The notes under the pieces were generated by a model. That model did not search any database. It saw only the letters and a program-made list of their open reading frames with translations, and was not told the DNA's origin. Of a stretch of DNA of 64,000 nucleotides, positions 33,101-45,100 are shown in pieces. This stretch comes from Bolinopsis microptera (Eukaryota; Ctenophora; Tentaculata; Lobata; Bolinopsidae): contig NC_087079.1 of NCBI RefSeq assembly GCF_026151205.1, forward strand, positions 14,880,445 through 14,944,444. Reading direction: 5' to 3'. Each line of letters begins with the position of its first letter. The stretch's first letter is position 1. The translations under genes were made by a program, and so were the position numbers.

Positions 33101-36100
33101 ACTACCGAAAGTGAAGTTGAACAAATTATTAGCAAGCTTAAGAATAAATCCACTCAAGACACTAAAATTGAACCCCTAAAAATTGTAAAAGACTGCCCCT
33201 CCTTCTGTAAAGTCTTGTCCATAATCATTAACACATCATTTAGTCAAGGTATCTTCCCATCATCTCTCAAAATAGCTAAAGTTATACCAATTCACAAAGG
33301 AGGCCGCAAATCCGACGCCACTAACTATCGACCCATATCTTTGCTGTGCACCTTTTCCAAATTGTATGAAAAACTTATGCATAATAGAGTAATGGACTTC
33401 CTTGACAAGAAAGGCTCGCTCTTTGAAGGGCAATATGGCTTCCGGCCAGGCCGATCCTGTGAGCATGCTCTTTTGGATGCTCAACACACGATTCTGAATT
33501 CCCTTGCCAAAAAGGAAGTTGCTCTATTACTCCTAGTCGACTTTAGTAAAGCTTTTGACGTTTTGTCTCATGATGTATTGATTGACAAACTCCAGCACTA
33601 TGGAATCCGTGGGCAAGCTTTGCAATGGTTTAAATCCTACCTGAGCACACGTCAGCAATACGTATGTTTGAATGGTATTAAATCAGCTCTTAAACCTATT
33701 ACATACGGAGTTCCACAGGGCAGTATTATGGGACCTTTGTTATTCCTAATCTACATCAATGATATGCCAAATATCAACAGTATGATAAAGTTTATACTCT
33801 ACGCTGATGATGCGAACATCATAATAAAAGGCAAAAATGCAAACGATGTTATACAAAAATTCAACCAATTCTCCCACGAGTTTGTACGCTGGGTTGACTG
33901 TAATGGACTTGCACTTAATCTAAAAAAGACCTGCTATATGCTTTTCGGTGTTAGAAATACTGATAATACTCCAAATATTCATATTGCAGACACACAATTA
34001 GAACGTAAAAGGGAAGCACGGTTCCTTGGCGTTATAATGGATGATAAACTAACATGGTCTAAGCATATAGCAGCTGTTAGATCAAAAATGATGCGGTATG
34101 TAGGAATTATGTATAAAATAAAACGTTACCTATCGATTCAAATAAGGCTACAGATATATCAAAGTTTTGTTCAATCGCATTTAAACTTCTGTTCAATTGT
34201 ATGGGGGTTTGCAGCAAAAAATCACATTGAATCACTCTTCTCACGACAAAAACAGGGTATCAGGGCAGTAATGCCAGGTCACATTAATTACTTTTACAAA
34301 GACGGTCGACTGCCAGAACACACAAAACAATTTTTCAATAACAATGGTATACTCACGGTGCACAGTGTTATTGTAAAAAACACACTAATTCTCATGCACC
34401 GAATCAAACATTTCCGCAGCTCAGTCCCTCAACAAATCTGTATGACTATCCCAGAAAATGCACCCACTGCAAACTCAGATCACGTGACTGCAGCATCCTG
34501 GTTAGCCGAGTACAACACCACACATTTCAGATCTTCGATGTTCTTCAAAGGACCTTTACTCTCAATTTATGCTGTAAATGCAAATGTAAGCACCCTACCC
34601 ACACTTTTTTCCATAAACCTTTTTAAATCGGCTACAAAACGCATGCTCTTGAACCTGCAGAGTGAAAATGATGATGACACGTGGCCCAGTTTCTTATTAC
34701 ATAATATTCCAGGTCTAAGAAGGTCACAACGTGTTTGAAAGTTACTGGACACAACGGTCATTATATCATTTTAGTGAATTAGTTAATTAGTTAATTAGTA
34801 AATCAGTTATTAGTCATATGGTTATTATTAAGTACTATATATTATATGATATTACAAAAATAAACTATGAATATATATTTGCACACAAAAAAACCAGAAC
34901 AAACTGATCACAGACTAGCAGCAACTAATATTAATGGATTAGCCACACATCCTAAATTCCAGGTCCATATTTACACTGCCACATTCCCCACTATCACTAT
35001 TTTCCTATCAGCACAAACCGTAATTAATTGATTTCAACAATCACAAACACTACATATCCAACTAATGGCATAACATAGCAATATCTACGATATCCTAAAT
35101 CAGTCCCTAACAAACTTAGCGCGAGTCTGAAAGGCTGTTGGAAGCACAGAGTGCTCCATATTTTGTTTTTATCAATAAACCTTTTTTTTTCATTTTTTTT
35201 TTTTTTATAAATTTATTAACTGCGTGCAAATTTGTGTTTCAGATTTGATCTATTTATGATATATATTTATGATTATGTAATAAAGTTATTAATATTATAT
35301 TCGTAAACATTGGCTGGCTTACAAACCAGTCCCCAAACAAAACATTTGACAGCGTTTTAACTAGTTAAAACACTATAAATCTATTAGGGGGGGGGGGGGG
35401 GGTCCACGTTAAAAAAAGTTAAAAAAGTTAAATTAATTAATGTTAAATTTCAAAATTCAGGCTTAGAAAGTTTAACTTTTTTAACATAAACTCAAATTTG
35501 GGTTGAAATTGCGATGGAGTGAATATTCTAGACTAGTTTACTTTTAGGTCATGCGTTGGTATTTTTGTTCATTAGTCATTACATGTAGGAATATAGGAAT
35601 GCCCATGACAACAGTAAAACAGTCATATAACATAGGTACAACCGATAAATAATTGATACATTTGATCATTACAATAATAAATTATAATTCATAGAAATAT
35701 AAAACAGCTGATTCATAAATAATTTTTTTTTAAACAACAGATTCCATTCACAGTGTCAACACTGAAAATAGGGCTATGATAATCTATATCATTAAATCTA
35801 GTGATACTAATCGTAATGAATTAATAACTGAATAAAATTCTAATGATGTTTCATAAAAGTTATCGCTCAAACAAAGAGTCACTGTGTCACGATATTATAT
35901 TACAAAATTAAAAAACAGTGTCAATGAAGTAAAAATTTTTCATTACAGGTGTTACTGTAATAACGTAAATAAAAGAACTTGAGGTTCTAATTTGAAGTTA
36001 CTTATATCTTCTTCTTCGTAGGGGGCAGTGGTCTTTACTACTAAGGAATAGATCAAAACCACTATAAGATAGAGCATTGAAGCCCTGTGCTTACCCCGGT

Positions 36101-39100
36101 AAAGTTAATCTGTGAAGAAAGCAAGGTTAAGCCTTGTCCTCTCTACATTTGGTAAAACGTTTTGTTGCTTGTATAAAGCCGATGATCCTTGGTAATGAGA
36201 ACTTGTCCACTATATCTGTCACACTGAGGTAGAAGGAGTCAAAGTATCCTCCTCGCTGGTAAGACCATTTCGGGCACTGACCAATAAAGTGGTTCATTGT
36301 CTCCTCTTCCATGAGACAGTGTGGACAGGTTTTAGGGACAGTTGTCGGCTTGTACTTATTGATGTGATAGTTTAATTGACAATGTTCCGTGAGGAATTGT
36401 GTTGCTGTTCTTGTGCTCTCTTTGCCAAGTTTCGGGATTGATCTGGCGAACTTTTGTCTCCATACTCGTTTAAAGTGAGTGTTGGTTAAAGTTCTCCATC
36501 TTTCCCTCATCTTCCGATGACTTATACTCCGCAGTGCTCCCTTCCATAATACTTTTGGTATTGGTAGTTGCACTTGAACGGAGTCCAGATTGTCGGAGCC
36601 TTTTTTGGCAAGAGAGTCTGCCTTTTCGTTGCCATCGTAGCCTTTGTGAGCTGGTATCCATCGTAGTAGGACTTGATTGTCCATTGCTAGTTGGTTAAGC
36701 TCACTTATAGCCGTGCTGGTGCTTTTAGATTTGACTTTGATGTTGCTCATTGCCATTATTGTCGCCTGGCTATCGCAGTGTATGATTATTTTTCTAGTTT
36801 TGGTCCCAGATTCCCGTAATATTTTTGCCACAGTGCCTACGGCAAAGGTTTCGGCCTGGAAGACGGTTGAGTTGATTCCTAGGTGGTATGACTCCTCACA
36901 TGTGGGGTTGTCGTTGTCCACAATGTACACTCCTGCTCCAACTTTTTCATTCATTTTGGAGCCGTCTGTGTAACATTGTATAGTATTGGTATCATTCTCG
37001 ATTACCTCATACTCAGAGAGTCGGGGAATTTCTGTGTTGAAGCCAATAGATCAACATTCAGTGATGTTGTCTGTTGATCTTGTCCTTCAGAGTTGAGACT
37101 GATAGCCTTTAGTTACTGTTCATTAAGTTTTGTGTGGGTGATTAGGTTGCCCTTCTTGTTTACCATCGGCTCATATATCCACTGGTTGTTGGATTTGAGT
37201 CTGAGAGCTCCTTTTGCTGCTTCCTCTTCCATCACCAGATCAATAGGGATGATTCCGGTGATGATGTCTAGTCACACTCTAGTGCTGCTCCGGGAGTCGA
37301 TGGTAACCCTCCAGAGTTACTTATATCATTTAACCTGAATATAAAAGTCTATCATTAAAATAATTTTCACTATAGTTATAGTGCAGCCGAGTCCTTATCG
37401 TCGTTCATATATTTTAGAACTTCACTTGTAATACGATTAACATCATACGGTTGAGGAATCTTCATTATATAACGACATACATCATTATTCAGTAATGAAA
37501 ATAGATGTTCCTCAATAATCTCTTCCTCGGACATTCCTGATGTCCCAAGACTAGGGAGGCTACCTCTTATGGCCAAACAACTGGCTAAATGGCTCTTTAG
37601 ATTATGAGAGCATCTATGTTTTGAAACAGAACTTCGATCTGGTTGTTTCACTTTCACACACCCCAATAGGTTCTTTACCTGCTTTAAGACTTCAGGGACT
37701 TCATTTTCAATATCTTCCGGGCTATCAATTACATTTAGATATTTCTTTGAATCCTGATTATTTTTTATTTCATTCAACGATCTATGCACAAGTTCCTCAT
37801 CGTCACAACTTTTCAAATTGCTTGGACCTAGTGATCTAGTTAACTCTAGCATTACCGCAATGTGGGAAATCAAGGCAAAAGAATGCTTCCCTGTCACATT
37901 TGCATGGACATAATTAGTAGACAGCTTTCCTTGTATTTTTGGAATAGTTTGAATAGTTTCCGATGACAAGATTGGTTTCACTCTAGCTATTGGGCATGGC
38001 TGATGCACAGTATTCTGCACCACATCATCCGTACTCTTTGTTCCATTCTGACATTCCGGGGTAGGTAAAATACTCATCATCCGACGACGTCTTTTCTTAG
38101 ATTTTAGTCTTAATACCCGCTCCATGGATCGCACAATTGATAACGTAGGACACCTGGATTTTTTTCCTCCGAAAATATTGTATATATTCTGTAGGCAAGC
38201 TTCCTCTAAAGAACACCCAAGTCTGAATAGAACCCTTTGAATTGCTTTGGCCTTGATAATCTGGCCAGGTACCATGTCGTTACACTTCCTCAATTCAATT
38301 TCAAAATTCGTCCTGACCGTGCATCTATCTTTAATCGTTTCGGCATCGAGCGCCTTTCTTCCGGATTTCTCCTTACAAAGTTTGTTTTTCGGCGTGGAAG
38401 TGCCATCTTCTGTGGCGAATCTTGTAGAAAGTTTGTTTAAAACAGTCTCTTTCTTCGCAATCACAGGCTTATCACCTTTTCCATCATGTACTGGCAGTCT
38501 AATTGTACTTAGAGAACTTGTTGGAGGAGTATTTCTAGAGTTCAATTTGTCCCGATTTCCCTGCTGATTATCATTCTTGATTGCAGTTCCACCTTCAATG
38601 AGTCGTGTAGACAACTTGTTAAGTGCTGTTTCCTTCTTTGAATTTAACGCTTTCTTGCTGCTGTTTATCTTATCAACATCAACTGGTCGTCCAATTGTGA
38701 ATTTAGGATTTTCTACTGTGGGAGTTCTCGTGGTTAAATTATCAGTGTTAGCCCGCAAATGCTCCTTCTTCTTCAGACCCGTCGATGAAGATTTATCCAT
38801 AATCGTCAATTTGCTTTGCACCGTCGGTTTCTTAATCTTTGGAATCCTAAAAGTAGGGACAGCTCTCCTCTTGAATGAGTTGCTCGTTATTATCGCAGTA
38901 GTGATAACATCAGCAGATGATTCGTCTTCAGAATCATATTGAGTTCTAGGTTTTGATGAATCAGCAGCCCTTTTTGAAGTGTTGACAACAACTGATACGT
39001 CCTCAGTATATGGTTCGGGTACAGGGATTGCAGCTAGAGGAAGCTCCGGAGTATCAATACCTGATGATGTGTCCTCAGTAGATGGTTCGGGTACAGGGAT

Positions 39101-42100
39101 TACAGCTACAGGAACCCTTCAAGCGAATGAGCGACTCTCCTGATGCCTTCGCTAAATTGCAACGTAAACATCTGTCGTATGCGAGACTTTCCATAACCCT
39201 TCCGCACTTACACCGCCAAGCCATATTCTTTTTTCCTATTATATGAATGATTATATTAGTAAATTATACAATTATGTGTATAATATATAGATACAAGGTG
39301 TTTTTTTGTAGAGTTATCAAATCAGTTACAACTACAGAAAACAATTGCAAGAGCGAGGTACTACTAGTACTAAAGGTCAACACTCATAATTGAGTTTAAT
39401 TTGGGTAATTATGTTAAAATTTGAACCGATTAGTCAGCCAAAATCTGATTTTTAATTTATGTTAAAAAAGTTAAAAAAGTTAAAGTAATTAATGTTAAAT
39501 TCCAAAATCTCGATCTTAGAATTTAACTTTTTTAACGTGGACCCCCCCCCCCCTCTATTACATTTATTGAAAACGTTACAGAAGGAATTGTAAATGTACA
39601 GGGTGGGCCAAAAGTCAGTACCCATACGTTGGCCTTTATAGCTCAGTCACTGAGTGCCCAATTTAAATACTTCTTTCTGGTATGACTTAGTACCACCACT
39701 GGTTCGAGGAATTTGTCAACTCGAAAAATATTCGCGTTCATTTTTTTCAAATGGAGGTTCATTTTCACATTTATTTGATAGTTTGGATAGTCGGATCAAG
39801 CTAAATATTATTGAATTGTGTTTGGCCATTCGAATTACGTTTGTCCTGAAAGAATTAGAACTGTAGCTTCTCAGATGACCGAGATATGAAGCATAACGAG
39901 TTTATTCATTACGTGTGATCAGGTGATTGGTTTACCTAATCACGTGATAAGGTGCCCCCGTTAACTACCCCGTTAAACATTATGGGAATTGTTAAGGGTG
40001 CCCAATTAAGGTGTCGTGTCACGGTGTCACATAATCACCCAGTCAAAATTGATAACGAGATACAGAAAATGCTTGATAACTTCGTCATTTCTAATCCGTT
40101 TTGCCTCATATTTTCGGATCATATGCAACATTTAATAATCTACCGTCTCTGAAAAAATTAGGCGTTCAGCATGTTCAGAGAAAACAATATAGGTGTTTTA
40201 ATATTGAATGGGCGTGGTCTAAAATATTCGAATTTTCAAATTTTGACGACGGAATCCTCGAACCAGTAAGTACAGTATGCCATCTGCAAAGCAACAGCTC
40301 TCAAATATAAAACACGGCGGAGCTATTAAGGCCAACGTATGGGTACTGACTTTTGGCCCACCCTGTAGTACGAGGGGTCCTAATTCTCCTCATGTCCTAA
40401 GATGGTGTTTCCCTTGTCCCATAATCAACTATCAAGGACAAAAGAAAATCGCGTTTATTTAGGCCAAAAATCGCGGCGCCGCGACATGCCAAACTAGGCA
40501 AAATCGCGGCGAAAGATAATGTATTTGCAGAGCAAAGTCAGATGTCATATGTAATATTCGTCAATGCTGTTAAATACGTAACGTTTCAAACAAAAGTATG
40601 GATACGCAAACGTATTTGTCGCCGAAAATTGTCGTACTTCGATTTCCACGAGTAAGAACGATTTTTTACAATAAATTTTGATCTGCGCGTGTATTTCGGA
40701 CAAATTTTAGACGTATTCTGGGCAAAATTTAACAGGATCTAAATTCAATTTTTTTCGGGCTTATTAATTGGAAACTTCACGTATTCTTATGTATTTCTCT
40801 CGAACATTGAATACACCATATTTAGATTAGCAATAAATACTGAGCAGAGCCTGCTTTTAGATCAGCCCTTCCAGACGATCTCGAAAGTTCCTCCCAGCTC
40901 GCCAGACCTCGCCAGAACGGAACTCGATGTTCCACTTCGAATCTGTACTCATATACATAATATTATTAGTTAACTTGTGTTAATACTTTACCATACTACA
41001 CGTAATCAAACAAATAAACCCTGTTTACAATGAGATAACATCACGTGATCGAATATATTGTTTTGATAACAAAGCTAGAGACTGAGGGGTATGGAGCACA
41101 CTGCTTTTCATGTGTTTTATAGACTGACCATGAGTTCCTTTTCACAAATTGTAGTCTTAACTAAAGATTATCTTTTGTGGGGACCGAGGGCTCATCGTCC
41201 GAGTATAAAGCAGACACTCCTAAATCATAATATACAAGGTTCTTTTCCTTCACTGAGGGTGAGACTCCTGCCTCCTGGCAATTCAAGATGTATAAATCTA
41301 TAGAATTACCCGCATAGAAGGTTTTACAATCAGATGACTCATGACTGGGGCAGAGTTTAGTCAATATTATAACTTTACAACATAATATTGTGTGGTTATT
41401 ATATGTGTATATACCTTAAGAAATTAGTTTTAAACTAATTACAACACTACAAATCTATTACATTTATTGAGGACGTTACAGAAGGAATTAATTTAATGTA
41501 GTTTGAGGAGTCCTCACTCTCCTCACGTCCAACAATGGCGTTTCTCTTGTCGCTAATATGTGTATACCTTAAAAACGACAAATTTACTCCAATGGTATCC
41601 AATGGTGTAAAATGGTGTAAAATGGTGTAAAATGGTGAATGATTTTGATGGTGAATCGGGTTTCCAAATTGTAAAATTTCACCATTTTTCACCATTGGAA
41701 ACCTGTCATTTGTCAATCTATTATCAACTTGTATTGCTATCTGATGATAATAATGATAATGAAATTTCTGCATATTTTTTTCATGATTTAAAAAATTAAT
41801 TCTACTTTCCAATATTTTATGTTACTTCATGAAAAAAGTTTGATCCTAACCATAGTTATGGGCATGCCGATCTCATTGTACACAGCGATACCAAGTACAC
41901 AAATATGATGAAACTAATAACGGCCGATCGTGATGGTGTGAAAAAGTACGGTATTAGGTCAATAGTGCGATACCGCACCCACCGCACTTATATGTTTCCT
42001 CTGCATAGAATTTTAAAACAGAATATCAAACACAAACTAACCTAAAGAAATATCGACAGGATTCCATTGGTTTCTGAATGTTCCATTGGTTTGTTTCAGG

Positions 42101-45100
42101 ATCATAATACTCCATACTCCGAAGATAGGTTTTATCATTACTCCTTCCACCTACTGCGTATATCCTGACAGGGTATTAATGTTATAAATAGTTTGGAAGT
42201 CACAAATAAATCATAAACTATTTTGAAGGATTGGAGGGGGGTTCTAGAAACATATCTTTATGTTTCTAGATCCCCCTCCAATCCTTCAAACCCCCTTTAA
42301 ACTATTTATAGTTTTATCTGTAGATGAAACGACGTTGGTTTTTTCAGAGGCTTTCAAACACGTACATCCTCCTAGTCCTACCCAGGTGACAAGACTTATG
42401 AGCCCCGCTTATAATACAGTGAAATGAGCACTGTATAGTGTCTAGAAGCTAAGGTTATTGAAGCCCCCGCGGCCAGATAATTCCCATGTGGAAATGCTCA
42501 CTAAATCTCACAGACGGAAAATGAGTGAGTACGGTTTAATCTGTCTTTGAAGATAAATTTAGAAATGTGAGCTGATGAACAGGACTGAATTTAGACATAT
42601 AGCTGTAAGAAGCGGGAATCGGACACGAGGGCGGAGGACATACGAGGGCGGTACTTTCCTACACCCTTTCAGGAAAGTGCCGCCATTGTGTCCTACGCCC
42701 TCGTTTCTTTCACCCTTGTATTCACCGCCCTCTCGTCCTATACTCGTGATGCTAGAAAAACATCACGTGTAACGACCACCTGTTCGCACTACAATTGTCA
42801 CGTTTACCATCATAATCACGGAGCAGCATTAGGCGACTCTTGAAGCAAGTTCTTAGGGCTCCCTCACGAGGAGAAGTGCCTCAGTACGTCAGCACCATTC
42901 TAGCTACCTTCTTAAGCTCGCACTTTCAGCTGAGAAGCTCACTTCACTATAGCTCGTTGAACTTCTCTTGTACAATGATCAAGGTATTTCTGGTGTCTGC
43001 ACTGTTCGCAGTAGCAAGCGGAAACCTCTTTATTGGTCTGCACTACACAGATACGCAAGGTGGCGATAAAGAATTGGAAATTGGCGTCAACATGAACCTC
43101 AACGGAGTATCGAACTGGAACAACAATCTGTCCAGATACAAGATTACCGGAGACGAGACCTGGGAATTCTACGACAACGACAACTTCACTGGAGAGCCCA
43201 TCTTCGTAAAATCAGGACCCCTGGATTGGACCAGAGTTGACGGTGTCTTCAACGACAAGGTTTCATCTGTGAAAATGTCTTCACCATTGTACGCTGGACT
43301 TCACTACACAGATGCACAAAGAGGTGATAGAGTCCTGGCGGTTAACGGACCAGGAAACCTGGTTGGTCTTGACAACAATCTGTCCAGATTCAAGATCCCC
43401 GGAGCAGAAACCTGGGAGTTCTACGACAACGCTGACTACGCTGGAGAACCACTCTTCGTAAAGACAGGACCACTGGATTGGACCAGAGTTGATGCTGTCT
43501 TCAACGACAAGGTTTCATCTGTGAAACTGGCTGGACCTCTGGTAAGGATCTTGTCTGGAGATAACGAGCCGGTGGACTCAGGAGTCAACAGTTTCCAGTT
43601 GTCAGAGGGGAGTTCAGTACAAGCTGTGAAGGGAGATTACACCTGCACAGCCAACTAGACCAACAAACTGTTCTTAAAAAGCAAGTCTTATTTTTTTTCA
43701 GTTAGATTTTATAGATTTTTTGAGATTCAGAACTTTTATTTGTCTTGAGGGATCCAATATTGTCATGAATATATCTTATAATTTTATTTTCGGTTAATTT
43801 TATCGTCATTTCTCTTGAACCTGAAAACCAATAAAAATAACCAAATAAAAGGAAAAAAATGAGGTAAAAAGTAAAACTGACTTGTTGTTGAGAGCGGCAA
43901 CAGCAGCACCAGCCCGACCGTGGTTCATGTCCGATATCTGCTGCCAGGACCCCCTCTCGTGTGAGAACCTCTCGCATGTCTTGTGACGGGACTGCTTGTC
44001 TCGGCCTCCTGAACACCGGGAATATGTGTAATTATCACCGGGAATATGTGTGATTATCACCGGGAATGTGTGTGATTATCACCGGGAATGTGTGTGATTA
44101 TCACCGGGGATGTGTGTGATTATCACCGGGAATGTGTGTGATTATCACCGGGAATGTGTGTGATTATCACCGGGAATGTGTGTGATTATCACCGGGAATG
44201 TGTGTGATTATCACCGGGAATGTGTGTGATTATCACCGGGAATGTGTGTGATTATCACCAGGAATGTGTGTGATTATCACCGGGAATGTGTGTGATTATC
44301 ACCGGGAATGTGTGTGATTATCACCGAGAATGTGTGTGATTATCACCGGGAATATGTGTAATTAACAAGACCCTGACCAGTATCACACCACAAACCACCG
44401 ACCTATGGCGTAAAGATTGTCTCCAATGACGGCGGCGCCTGCGCCATTACGTGCGCGCGTCATGTTAGGAATACTGGTCCACACATCAGTTATAGGATCA
44501 TACATCTCCACAGTGTCGAGGAACTCGTTACCGTCGTGTCCACCTGGGGTAGTGGGGTTATCCAGTCTTAAAAACGGTCGTTTGTAACATTTGGTTCTCT
44601 GGTAACCACGTGCAAATAACTTTCAAAACCAGAATCTTAACATCGCTATTATTCTCCTTCTCTTTTCCCGGAAGCTTTAGAAAACTTTTCCCGGAAATTT
44701 TATAAAAATGTAAATTTCATCCATATCATTTAGGTATTTCAATTATGTTACAATGGTGTCTGAGGTCAGCAGAGCACCAGACACTATTATCAGAAACTAA
44801 AAATAAAACGTTTCAGGCCACATTGGAAATAAGCAGCTGAGCACTAACTTGTAGTGACTAGTGATCAATTGTTTTAATCAGCTCCCGTTAGAATTAAGAT
44901 TACATCCACAGAGCTTATCAAACATTCTGCATTAACAAATAATCTCGATTGGAAATTATTAAGTTATTTCCAGAGGCGGCTTTCCTAATAAATTAAAGTT
45001 CGTGCCACTTATTGCTCACCTACCTACAAAATATACAGATCACTTACCTACGGCGTATATTTTGCCGTTCATGAGAGCAATGCCGTGACTGCCTCGTTTG

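Larger units (their letters stand above)
35386..39554. mobile_element. Unclassified DNA transposon with G-run terminal inverted repeats
   Basis: The ends are inverted: AGGGGG..GGTCCACGTTAAAAAA on the left and TTTTTTAACGTGGACC..CCCCCT on the right, about 25-30 bp. Subterminal AACTTTTTTAACATAAA copies are present at both ends. The flanks duplicate TCTATTA (7 bp if the repeat starts at G) or CTATT (5 bp if it starts at AG). The sequence at 41440-41475 gives the same site without the element. It contains an unknown minus-strand ORF (37376-39118), a cysteine-rich N-terminal ORF (39224-39075), and a LINE RNase H fragment (36121-37350) that may be a later insertion. No known transposase motif was recognised. 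Confidence 0.75.

Noticed and set aside
42840-42974. Upstream in-frame extension of the crystallin ORF
   Set aside because: It would place the hydrophobic signal peptide internally; the ATG at 42975 gives a standard secreted protein.
44024-44363. Regular repeats considered as a CRISPR array
   Set aside because: Units are directly adjacent with no unique spacers, and the genome is animal.
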